Shown: piece by piece, positions 7,761 to 16,400 of the stretch | How the letters are laid out: every line of letters starts with the position of its first letter | Numbering within the stretch: the stretch's first letter is position 1 | Virus record (IMG/VR): IMGVR_UViG_3300031963_001061 | Location: 1 to 21,330 of that record | Origin: a virus | DNA length: 21,330 nt | Reading direction: 5' to 3' (one strand) | Translations under genes and position numbers: made by a program | The notes under the pieces: generated by a model | What the model was told of the DNA's origin: nothing | The model's database searches: none | What the model saw: the letters and a program-made list of their open reading frames with translations, nothing else

Positions 7761-8054
7761 TTATTTGATATTTAGTTTTTTTCGTGCTTCAAGGCATAAG
7801 TCGCCATTCGGCTTAAATTGCCTACAAGAATTAGGTCTGTCAAAGTAAATTGAGCATGATACACAATTTCCTACAACGCCTTGCAATGCCACACATCTAT
7901 TATTCTCAGTTTTCATCAAAGGATAGTCTCCTCGTTGCATTTCTTTCGGTATCTTTTCTGCATCCGATCTGTCACGCTTAAGAAGCGGCCAAGACCATTT
8001 GTAAGAACAGCAAGCACCGCAAGAAATACAGTCTTCACTTGTTACTTCTTCCAT
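7761..8054 (-). CDS. YkgJ-type cysteine-cluster protein (putative Zn/Fe-binding)
   Basis: 97-aa protein with nine cysteines in the spacing of the YkgJ family of putative zinc- or iron-chelating proteins. C9-x2-C12-x2-C15-C16 (CISCGACC) is followed by C54, C64-x2-C67, the family's IYFDRPNSC (C77) and a C-terminal C87 in LCLEAR. The length is that of a minimal single-domain member. The biochemical role of the family is not established; an Fe-S or Zn site is the usual proposal. It overlaps the end of the PP-loop gene by 13 bases, so the two are translationally linked and likely act together. Found between structural genes, so it is an accessory function. Confidence 0.85.
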   Translation of the reverse strand: MEEVTSEDCISCGACCSYKWSWPLLKRDRSDAEKIPKEMQRGDYPLMKTENNRCVALQGVVGNCVSCSIYFDRPNSCRQFKPNGDLCLEARKKLNIK

Positions 8055-8878
8055 TCCACAGGGCGGAATCCAAGGTCATCAATAACGATGTCCTCGTATG
8101 GAGCCATTTCGCTTATATTCGTGATAGTGGCGTTTAGTTTAGGGCAATGCACATGACGACCTAAATGTCGATTCACGCAATTAAAACAAGTCGGATAAAA
8201 GTCGGCATTGAGAGATTTATCTGGATTGTTATACCACTTATCATCTTTTTTAATATACCGAGTTGGATCAGGTTCAACTCCACTTTCCTCTAAATACTCA
8301 AAAATATCATCATCAGTCCAGTCGCGCATTGGATATAGCGATACTGGCGAACCATCAACAATGCGGATGTCTTGAGCGAGCGGAACATGACCTTTGATTA
8401 GGTCAGTATCCTCGTATTTAGTTCCGATAAATACTGCACCCCACGGCCAGTTAAATGTTCCAGTAGGGCGTTGCAGGAAGTCATCAACGCCACACAAGAA
8501 CCTTTCATCTGACTTTGGAGTCTCTGTTCCCAAAGATAAGACTACGCAATTTTTACCCCATTGGAAGTAATGAAGCATATCGAAGCGAACCTCGCCAGTA
8601 TTGACATCTGGGCCATCTGCGAGTGAAACCTTCATCGGCGGATACTCATATACCTCCAAGTCCCATTCCTTGATTAAACGATCAGAATAGGCATATCGCT
8701 CACGGAATTTTGGCTGACGATACTGAACAACAGGAATATCAATCTCTGCTCCATATCGGATCAAATGAAGCAATGCAGTAGAGTCTTTACCTCCACTCCA
8801 TAATACTACTGATCTAGGCCATCTTTTGTTCCACTCTTTTATTCTATTTATTGTTTTATTTATTAGGTGATGTCTCAT
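8042..8878 (-). CDS. PAPS-reductase-family PP-loop ATPase/nucleotide hydrolase
   Basis: 278-aa enzyme of the adenine-nucleotide alpha-hydrolase superfamily. The PP-loop SGGKDS is at residues 28-33 after a short strand (VVLW). A second family mark, YPMRDWTDDDIFEYLEESG, is at 182-200. Near the C-terminus are C231-x2-C234 (PTCFNC) and C245 (HCP), possibly a metal or Fe-S site. The ECGLH motif of assimilatory PAPS reductase is absent, so calling it CysH would be unsafe. Relatives activate or transfer sulfur or adenylate groups in sulfate reduction, tRNA thiolation and DNA phosphorothioation (DndC). It starts on the stop of the preceding virion gene (1-base TAATG overlap) and overlaps the YkgJ-like gene downstream. 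The substrate is unknown. Confidence 0.85.
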   Translation of the reverse strand: MRHHLINKTINRIKEWNKRWPRSVVLWSGGKDSTALLHLIRYGAEIDIPVVQYRQPKFRERYAYSDRLIKEWDLEVYEYPPMKVSLADGPDVNTGEVRFDMLHYFQWGKNCVVLSLGTETPKSDERFLCGVDDFLQRPTGTFNWPWGAVFIGTKYEDTDLIKGHVPLAQDIRIVDGSPVSLYPMRDWTDDDIFEYLEESGVEPDPTRYIKKDDKWYNNPDKSLNADFYPTCFNCVNRHLGRHVHCPKLNATITNISEMAPYEDIVIDDLGFRPVEWKK

Positions 8879-9690
8879 TAAATAATAATTGCCGCTCCTA
8901 TAGCCGCCCCAGCTACTGCGCCTCCCGCGCCAATCATCTGTCCAGTCATTGCGTTTTGAGAAGCTGCATTCTGAACAGCATTGTTATACATTGCTTGTTC
9001 GTAGTTCTGCTTGTTCTGTTGAGATACTTGATTGGCTTGTGCAAGTTCACCAAGATTTTGATTGATAAAATCAGAGGTAGATTGTTGCAATCTTTGTCCG
9101 CTCGCAAGAACATTTTGCTGGTATTGTTGCATTGCCTGAAGATTTGCTGACTTAGCCGCCATCTCAGCTTGAATAGCAGTAGCTGGATCAAGCCCTCCGA
9201 TAGGTGCTGGAGTTTGCGCCAAATATCCCTGTTGAAGTGCCAGATTTCGCAGTCGAGCTTGTCGTCCAGCTTCAGTTCCAGCATCATAGATCGCAGCGCG
9301 ACCAATCGTCCCGCCAAGCCCCGTTGTATATCCAGAGGTCAATCCTTGCTTTTTAGCAAACTCATCCATGCTTCGCTGAGTAGCTGTAATATCAGATAGC
9401 TCCGCAACCCTTCCACCCATCTGGCTCCGCATTCTTGCAGCCTCTGGATCAGTTAAAGCCTCAAGTTCACGAGAACGAGTGATGTTTTCAAGTCCAAATT
9501 CAGCAGCTTCTTTAGATGTCCTGCCAGCATCAAAGGTTTGAGTTTTTGGAGGGAGTGCAGCATATGCTTTTACAAGTTCACCTTGCGACTGCAAATACTG
9601 ACCCCCGATGCCTTGCTTTGCAGCAAGCAAAGCATACATAGATGTGTCATCAGGTTTTGGTATTTTAGGACTAGAAGTTGATCCACCCAT
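8878..9690 (-). CDS. Met-Gly-Gly virion protein, shorter copy of tandem paralogue pair (270 aa)
   Basis: 270-aa protein starting MGGSTSSPKIPKPDDTSMYA. Clear paralogue of the 308-aa protein just upstream. Shared blocks in order are (F/Y)DA...AAE(F/L)GL(E/Q)NI, RELE-x2-T-(D/N)P, a T-x-Y-x-TGLG...TIGRAA-x-YD segment, a Gln/Ala-rich region, and N-AMTG near the C-terminus. The end, GQMIGAGGAVAGAAIGAAIII, is a glycine-zipper-like hydrophobic tail that could insert in a membrane. An AGGAG element at 9701-9705, inside the last codons of the upstream gene, lies 10 bases before the ATG. Probable internal virion or ejection component, by position and composition. Confidence 0.75.
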   Translation of the reverse strand: MGGSTSSPKIPKPDDTSMYALLAAKQGIGGQYLQSQGELVKAYAALPPKTQTFDAGRTSKEAAEFGLENITRSRELEALTDPEAARMRSQMGGRVAELSDITATQRSMDEFAKKQGLTSGYTTGLGGTIGRAAIYDAGTEAGRQARLRNLALQQGYLAQTPAPIGGLDPATAIQAEMAAKSANLQAMQQYQQNVLASGQRLQQSTSDFINQNLGELAQANQVSQQNKQNYEQAMYNNAVQNAASQNAMTGQMIGAGGAVAGAAIGAAIII

Positions 9691-9695
9691 AAATT

Positions 9696-10622
9696 TTATG
9701 CTCCTGCTAGAGTATAATATTGACCGCCAGTTGCAGATGTTCTTGGGACATATTGCTGTCCTCCGTATCCAGTAATGGATGATCCGCCAGCACCGCCACC
9801 CATTTGACCATACGCTCCAATAGCAGAGGATGCAATATTCCCTCCAGCTTGGATATAAGCTCCGGTCATTGCATTTTTAGATGCTTGATTTTGAGCTTGG
9901 TTTTGAAGCATGGCTTGCTGGTATGCTTGTTGAGATTGTTGTTGAGCTTGTTGCGCTCTAGCAAGGTTGCCAAATTGATTCATCGCAGACTCATACCCAG
10001 TTTGACCAAATCCAGCAACCGATCCAAACATTCCTTGCTTATATGCCTCTTGCGCGGCGATATTTTGAGCTTCAGCAGCTTGCTTTGCGGCAATAGATGT
10101 CTCTGGTGAAATGCCGCCAGTTGGAGCTTGCGTTGAGGCAAGATATGCTTGGCGTTGCGCGGATAGATTTTGTTCGTATGCCTGTTTAGCGGCAAGCGCA
10201 CGATCATACATTGCGGCACGACCAATAGTAGAATCTCCAAGTCCAGTCTCGTATTGCGTTGGAAGACCTTGTGTCCGCATATACTCTCGCATATACTGAT
10301 CAGCATTTTGTTGTGCTGTAAGGTCTTCAATCTGCTGAGATTGAGCAAGTCGCATTGCCGCTTCTTGAGGATTGGTAATGCGTTCCAATTCTCGTTGCCT
10401 ATAAATGTTTTGCAATCCAAGTTCAGCGGCACGACGAGATTGCTGAGAAGCATCATACATCTGTTGCTCTGGAGCCATGCCAGCATATTGCTGAAGCATT
10501 TGTGCTTGGTTAGCCATTTGACGTTGTTGAGCTTGCTGCATCATCATGGCAAGAGCAATATCACGCGATGGATCGCGTTTAGAGATATACTTGTTTGCGT
10601 CTACTGTTTTTGCTCCACCCAT
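9696..10622 (-). CDS. Met-Gly-Gly virion protein, longer copy of tandem paralogue pair (308 aa)
   Basis: 308-aa protein starting MGGAKTVDANKYISKRDPS. A Met/Gln patch (LAMMMQQAQQRQ) opens a helical, Gln/Ala-rich body. Conserved with the 270-aa neighbour are AAELGLQNIYRQRELE, the TGLGDSTIGRAAMYD region, TQAPTGGISPETSI and ASKNAMTGAYIQAG. The C-terminus differs: about 40 residues rich in Gly, Tyr and Ser. It follows the 129-aa gene by 2 bases and shows no strong Shine-Dalgarno sequence. Probably a structural protein of the internal core or tail channel; the position corresponds to gene 14 of T7-like phages, but no direct similarity is claimed. Confidence 0.75.
   Translation of the reverse strand: MGGAKTVDANKYISKRDPSRDIALAMMMQQAQQRQMANQAQMLQQYAGMAPEQQMYDASQQSRRAAELGLQNIYRQRELERITNPQEAAMRLAQSQQIEDLTAQQNADQYMREYMRTQGLPTQYETGLGDSTIGRAAMYDRALAAKQAYEQNLSAQRQAYLASTQAPTGGISPETSIAAKQAAEAQNIAAQEAYKQGMFGSVAGFGQTGYESAMNQFGNLARAQQAQQQSQQAYQQAMLQNQAQNQASKNAMTGAYIQAGGNIASSAIGAYGQMGGGAGGSSITGYGGQQYVPRTSATGGQYYTLAGA
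9701..9705 (-). promoter_or_regulatory. Shine-Dalgarno AGGAG before the 270-aa gene
   Basis: AGGAG lies 10 bases before the ATG at 9690 and overlaps the Ala-Gly-Ala codons at the end of the 308-aa protein. This is the third case of a ribosome-binding site hidden in a C-terminal Gly codon. Confidence 0.7.
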
Positions 10623-10624
10623 TT

Positions 10625-11014
10625 TTAAGTCAATGAATCGTAACTATAAATCTCTCTATTCATCTTAGTCAATCCCAATTTACCCATAACATCATTAGTA
10701 AATTTTGGTCGATCATCAATAAGAGGAACGCCAATATATCCAAGCCCTCCAGAAAGTTGAGCGTGTGCCCTCCAATCGCTCATAACTTGGATTACATCCT
10801 GCGGCCTAGTATGATTCGGGTGAAAAGCTGGATAGACAGTAGGAATGAAAACATGGTCAGAATAGCCAAACAACTCACCATTCCGATAATGAGCGTAAAT
10901 ATTGATGTTAGGATGTTCGACAATTTTGTGGTCAAACGATTCAGCGAAGTCTTGTAAATTTCCAAATTCAAATGATCCTTTAGGAACGAGTCGATAGTCG
11001 ATTCTGGTTTTCAT
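10625..11014 (-). CDS. 129-aa protein, possible GNAT-fold virion protein
   Basis: 129-aa protein starting MKTRIDYRLVPKGSFEFGNL. The pattern resembles a divergent GNAT (acyltransferase-like) fold: a strand with a turn (AHYRNGELFGYSDH), a central helix (DVIQVMSDWRAHAQ), a strand (YIGVPLIDD), then a helix and final strand (VMGKLGLTKMNREIYSY). That last stretch is like the C-terminal GNAT segment where a helix, Leu-Gly and a strand end the domain. It lies directly after the nozzle-like and Cys-motif genes. In T7, gene 13 occupies this place and encodes a small internal virion protein that I recall as GNAT-like. No acetyl-CoA P-loop motif (Q/R-x-x-G-x-G/A) is convincing, so it may not be an enzyme. 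Confidence 0.65.
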   Translation of the reverse strand: MKTRIDYRLVPKGSFEFGNLQDFAESFDHKIVEHPNINIYAHYRNGELFGYSDHVFIPTVYPAFHPNHTRPQDVIQVMSDWRAHAQLSGGLGYIGVPLIDDRPKFTNDVMGKLGLTKMNREIYSYDSLT

Positions 11015-11019
11015 ATTTA

Positions 11020-11274
11020 TTAATTGAATCCGGCCTTAGGATTGTTCCCTGCAATTTCATTAGGGATGTAATCTTTAAATCGGTTTGCTTGTTGTGCAAT
11101 GATTTTTTTGCGGTCTGCATAGTTTCCGCAAGCGGCACATGGCAAACATCCAGCTTGAGGAGAGAATAAAGGAACAGAAGAATACAGCGGCACAACAGGA
11201 TCATCCTTGAATGGCGAGATGTATCGAAACGGGAAATCTGTTACTTGCTTTGAGGCTGTTGTGATAGATGGCAT
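11020..11274 (-). CDS. 84-aa protein with C-x-x-C-x-x-C motif
   Basis: 84-aa protein starting MPSITTASKQVTDFPFRYIS. The only striking motif is C43-x2-C46-x2-C49 in AGCLPCAACGNYADRKK, which could bind a metal or an Fe-S cluster with one more ligand or through dimerisation. The N-terminal half is rich in Pro, Phe and Ser, and the C-terminal half is polar and helical. It starts 3 bases after the nozzle-like gene and ends 5 bases before the 129-aa gene. No family recognised. Its place between tail and ejection genes suggests a small virion part, but this is inference. Confidence 0.65.
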   Translation of the reverse strand: MPSITTASKQVTDFPFRYISPFKDDPVVPLYSSVPLFSPQAGCLPCAACGNYADRKKIIAQQANRFKDYIPNEIAGNNPKAGFN

Positions 11275-11277
11275 ATA

Positions 11278-13410
11278 TCAGCAGGGATTCTGTGCGAGGT
11301 ATTGTTGCGCGGCTTGGTTGGCGGCATTTTGAGCTAATTCACCAGCTTGATTCTTTGCGTCAATCTGTGAAATGCCAGACAAGTAGCTTGCCGATGCGGT
11401 AGCAGAAATAGACTTTGTGGGATCAATCGTGCATGAAAGAGTCGCAGTCCTAAATTCTTTGGCCCACCAAGACCTTTGCGTAGTGTCTGCTTGCTCATAC
11501 GGGCTAGGAAGCAAGTCAATTTCAATGCTAGTTCCATCTTGTGCTGTAACACATGATTTAGTCTCTGGAGCTTGAGGAACGCCAGTGCTGCGCTCGCTCC
11601 AAGGATCAAGGAATACACGCAATGATTCAATGCCCATTTCGCCACACCACTCGATTAGCACAGAGAATGCTTTGTCAATGTCGTTTGTAAGGCTGGACTC
11701 GCAAGTAATGGCCGATTGTCTGCGCTGACTATTTTCAGTAATCAACCTACGATATTGCGTGTTTAAGAATCCAAGTTCGGCAATCTCTTTAGCGTAGTCG
11801 CTATTCACCCACTGGTAATCTGAAGTTACCGCCAGCAATCGAGTATCAAGAATGTTTTGGTAGAAGCCTTTTGAACCGCGATACGAAACTCGCGCATCCA
11901 CAGTTCCGCCAATTTCGCAAGCCTCAATTTCACCATACTGGAATTGCTTGAAATCAAGACCATCACCAAGAAGTCCAGTCTCCATCTGTGCGTAGATGCG
12001 ATTTACTTTTTCTGTGATTCCACCATCGACATCAATATCGAAATATGTATCTGCGCGATTAGACATGAATGCTTCCCAAAGATGATTGTAAGAACCATCA
12101 TTTGTTGCAGCGTAATCAACAGAGAAATGGAAACAACGAGGTGCGCCATTTACAACGCCAGAAATCCACTCTACGGGCCTTGTTCCAGTCCATACGCCAC
12201 ACCATGCTGGGATGCGTTGCGATGACCACTCAGCGGCGGCAGCGTAATCAAGAACCATCGTTGCTGAATTACATGGCTCCAAGTAAGGGACGGAATATAG
12301 CAAGTAGTTCTCAAACGACATCGCGCAAATCTTTGATGTATCTCCAGCCATGTATGCTTTGATGCGAGCCATCTCAACATCTCGATAAAGCGACTCCGAT
12401 GTAACATAGACTGACGCCGCAATGTCAGCAGATATTAGTCCGCCTTGGGAATACCACCACATTTGTCCAGCTTGAAACGAAATAGATTTGCCAGCAACGC
12501 AGCCAATCGTCGGATACAATGTCGTTTGGAAATTTGCAGTAGTTACCCATTGAGTTCTATCGTAGATTCCACTTGCCAGTGAGTATGTCGCACGATCAGT
12601 GAATACAATCAGTTTTGTGTCGTTATCCTGACCAATGTAATTCGTCATTCCAGTAACAACGCGAGCAAATGCAAAGTCACCACGGCCAGTTCCAGTCAGT
12701 CTTTCCGTGAATGAAGTTGGATCGCCTAAATCAGATGCTAGAACGATGTTCTTTGATGCAACCCAAAGTCGATTTCCACTAAATGACATCCAATATCCAA
12801 CAGGAATTGAAGTTGTCTGGATGCCAGTCTGATTTGACCCATCCCAGTATGCAGGAGTAGAAATGCCATCTTGGATTACAACGATACGATGAGATGGAGT
12901 TACTGTTACATCACCACCAGTTGATACCTTTGCGGTTTGCGTTGCTAGAGTGAAAACAAACTGGTCAACACTTGGGTCTAGCTTGATATTTTTGAGTCGA
13001 TAATCTTCCCAGTTTTTCGGTTGAGTCAATGGGAATGGCGAGTAGTAAACATTTCCATTAACTGCGAACACTACAAACGGCAATTCATCAGCAACAGATG
13101 TTGTTCCATCTGGATTGTAGATTTGCGCTGGAATAGTTTTCGTGACTCCATTTTGGATCACAGTATCTGATGCACTTGCTTGCTTGTTTGATGAGAAAAA
13201 GATTCCTCCTTGGAAATTTCCCGGAGGAAGCGAGAGACGCATTGAGTATCCCGGCCTAGTTTGAACAACTCCACCACGAACAGAACAATTTACTGCCCAC
13301 TTAATCTGGTTGTCTGGCAATGCCCACGGATTTCTTATTGAGTTGACACCAAGAATCCACCCAGAAGAAACTTTTACTTCTCTTCCTGAAGTTATCTGTG
13401 CGCTTTTCAT
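11278..13410 (-). CDS. Putative tail nozzle / tail tubular protein B-like (710 aa)
   Basis: 710-aa mainly beta-strand protein. The N-terminus (residues about 15-60) has the pattern SGWILGVNSIRNPWALPDNQ followed by an RGG...QTRPGY segment. This is typical of phage stabilisation/nozzle proteins that begin with Gly-x-(N/D)...LP(D/E)xQ and RGG...RPG. The middle is rich in Trp, Tyr and Gly with repeated short strands, as expected of a beta-propeller-like nozzle. The last 30 residues form a Gln/Ala/Asn-rich helix ending QNPC. It starts by ATGA overlap with the adaptor-like gene, the order of genes 11 and 12 in T7. The likely role is closing and sealing the end of the short tail. Confidence 0.75.
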   Translation of the reverse strand: MKSAQITSGREVKVSSGWILGVNSIRNPWALPDNQIKWAVNCSVRGGVVQTRPGYSMRLSLPPGNFQGGIFFSSNKQASASDTVIQNGVTKTIPAQIYNPDGTTSVADELPFVVFAVNGNVYYSPFPLTQPKNWEDYRLKNIKLDPSVDQFVFTLATQTAKVSTGGDVTVTPSHRIVVIQDGISTPAYWDGSNQTGIQTTSIPVGYWMSFSGNRLWVASKNIVLASDLGDPTSFTERLTGTGRGDFAFARVVTGMTNYIGQDNDTKLIVFTDRATYSLASGIYDRTQWVTTANFQTTLYPTIGCVAGKSISFQAGQMWWYSQGGLISADIAASVYVTSESLYRDVEMARIKAYMAGDTSKICAMSFENYLLYSVPYLEPCNSATMVLDYAAAAEWSSQRIPAWCGVWTGTRPVEWISGVVNGAPRCFHFSVDYAATNDGSYNHLWEAFMSNRADTYFDIDVDGGITEKVNRIYAQMETGLLGDGLDFKQFQYGEIEACEIGGTVDARVSYRGSKGFYQNILDTRLLAVTSDYQWVNSDYAKEIAELGFLNTQYRRLITENSQRRQSAITCESSLTNDIDKAFSVLIEWCGEMGIESLRVFLDPWSERSTGVPQAPETKSCVTAQDGTSIEIDLLPSPYEQADTTQRSWWAKEFRTATLSCTIDPTKSISATASASYLSGISQIDAKNQAGELAQNAANQAAQQYLAQNPC

Positions 13411-16400
13411 TAGAACATTACTGGATCAGTCGTATCTCCGTATGTGATCGCATTGATCTGCGGGACTGACATTGCATGACCATCAATACTCTCTTGCTGA
13501 TTCTTTAGATAAGCAAAAGCAATCTGCCAGTAGCGAGCCGATTGATCAGCGAAATCTTTATCTTCCAAATCGCAAGCGTGAACAGCAGTGATAATTGCTC
13601 GCTCTTGCTCTAGCGGAATAAAGTCATAGATGCTGGTGATACTTGGAGTCTGGATGCGATAAGAAATCCTAGCCCACGCACAAGGCTTACCAATGCGAAT
13701 CCTGCGGTATTGAGGATTAACTTCAGATGGATGATATTGACCAATTAGAGTCATGTCATTGCTACGGCCATAATCGTAAGCATAAAGCGACACATAGCCT
13801 TCAGTAATTGGCTTGTCGATTTGAGAAACTGACTTCACGAATGTTGGCAATGTTACAGAGTCAACAAAGAATGTTGATTCTACAGTCTCGCCAGTTGTCG
13901 TGTATGTCTTGCGACCAGTAGTAGACGATGTATTTCTTGCTTGAGCAAGTGTATCGTAAAGCTCAAACGAATTATTATCTAGCCTGCGAGCGTAGTATGT
14001 CGTTCCAGCAGTCAATCCAGTTGGCAATACATCGCCTTCTTTAGCGCGAGGAACAACGGCATCACCAGTATTGAAATGAGCTTGGTCAGCGTCAATGCTC
14101 GTAGATGAAGGGACATTGAATGTGCGAAGAATGTCTAGGCTTAACTGACCAGTCCCCGGAGTTGTCAATACCTGCAAGATTCCACCCAAGTAAACCTTGA
14201 TTGAATTACCAAATAGTTTGATGGTATAGTCGGTTCCAGAAACAAGAGGAGCAGGAAGCGTGTTCGTCGTGGAGAATCGAACAATTTGATCTTCGCTCAA
14301 GAATACAATTTCAGATGGAGTAATTAGATTTCCAAATGGCAAGGAACGGAATGATTTCCTAAGAGCATAGTAAGACTGACCAGAACCGAATGAGGTAATC
14401 GTGATAAGACCAGTTACTCCTCCAGCATTGGCGTTGACTAAACTATTGTAAATCTTACCAGTCGTGTTGTTGATCTTATTTAGATAAAATGGAGTTACTC
14501 CATTATCAATAGATGGAGATGTATTTGGAAGCAGATAATCAGTTCCAAAATACAATTCTTGTCCAGTAACGAGATTAGTAAAATCACTCTCCCAATTGTT
14601 GTTGAATGTCACGCTAAATGAACGGGACAATGATACATACAATGTCCCAGTGCCAGATGAAGTAATATTTACATCATTGAAGTCTGCGCCTTTTACTGTA
14701 AAGTTACCAGTAGAAGTGTTAAGTGGGGCTTCTGCGCGATATGCTACTCCAGAAACCAATGGTGATGGCAATGATCCAGTAGAAGTAAAGCTAATAAATA
14801 CACCAGTCGATGGCGAGATGGCGACTGTTGGAACAGATGTATATCCAGTTCCAGATGTTATTAGATTAAGACCAGTAACAACTCCTGCACTTACTGTTGC
14901 AGTTGCAGTTGCGCCACTTCCGTTTCCTCCAGTAATTTTAACTTGAGGTGCTTCGGTATATCCAGAACCTCCAGAAATAAGAGTGAAATGTGATAGAAAT
15001 GATGTTGTTATATTTGCGGTTGCTACGGCTTGACTTCCAGCCTTCAACGCACAAGTCATTGTTCCAGTTGCGGGAGTAGAAAAAACATTAATTGTTCCAG
15101 TTGCTGGACTCAGAAGACCTCCATCAACAGAATAATCAAATGTGCTTGCCGTGACATTAGAAATAATAGCTTGTTTATTGTATGCTGGTGGGGTTGCCCC
15201 GCTAATAAGAACACTCTGACCATTAGAAAAGCCATGCGGAGTTGATGTTGTTGCAGTAGCAGTTGTTCCAGAGCTTGCAGATGCTGTTATTGATCCAGTT
15301 GCATCAACACCGGGATCGCTTGCCATTGTGTATGTAAATTGATTTGGATTTACATAAACAATTGTAAATGTTCCGTTATATTGGGATTGGTTTGCTCCAA
15401 CAATTATAACGCTTTGCCCATTAGTAAATCCATGACTTGTACAATTTACTGTAGCAGTAGTTGTTACATGGGTTATTGAGGTAACTGCCTTCCCGCTTAC
15501 GAGAGATGATATTGATTTATCATATCCAACTGAAGCATTTAAGGTATATGTAAATGTATTGGAGCCAGTGACATTTACAATATATGTTCCATTGTATCCA
15601 GTTGGTGTAGCTCCAGAAATAGTAACTTCATTTCCACTTGTAAAGCCATGTGGATTAAAAGTTGTGCAAGTAGCTGTAGTTGCAGATGATGTTAGACTTG
15701 TTATTGAAATTGATGGATTTATAGGGGGCGGATCAATTGTAATCAAGGGCGAAGTTGAATATCCAAGGCCCGGATTCGTGATTACAATTCCAGAAATAGT
15801 ATTATTTACAGTATTGCGAACGGCATATCCAGTTGCAGTCAGTGGAGTAATAGGGCTTCCAACTGGTGGCGTCGGGGGAGCAGAAAATGCTATATTAGGA
15901 GTCGCGGTATATCCACCTCCAGAGGCAGTAATGTTTATTTCAGTTACAGAGCCAACGACAACAGCTTGAAAATTAGCTCCAGAACCAGAGGGGGTTGGGA
16001 TGTTAAGTCCCGGTGCGGTGATTTGAGACGATGTTCCAGTCGTAGCAGTAGCTGCAATCAGCTTAACAATAGAGTTCGTTCCACTACCAGAGTCTTTAAT
16101 AACAATTGGATTTACAAGGCTTGTTGGTGTCGAAGCAATCGCATCAGCTTGATTTTCGTGAAGCGAAATACTAAATGGATCAATGACATTAACGAAATAG
16201 TTTTGATTCGCAATAAGAGGCTTTGGAAGATTTCCAGATGCAGTAAATGCTTGGACTTGATCTCCGTCATTGTAGTAGTGACGAACAGAGAAAGTCAGAG
16301 TAGTTTGCGGATCAATCTTTTTGCGAATATCTACTTCTAGCGTTCCGGGTGCTGGAGGAACAGGCCCAGTCGTTCCAGTCGTGTAAACTGGATTGATATT

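Noticed and set aside
8042-8878. Assigning cysH (PAPS reductase) to the PP-loop gene
   Set aside because: The C-terminal ECGLH motif needed for PAPS reduction is not present, and the Cys pattern is different.
10170-10628. Plus-strand open frame of about 152 codons
   Set aside because: Antisense to the Gln-rich 308-aa gene. Gln and Ala codons read backwards give Leu, Cys and Ser, which explains the frame.
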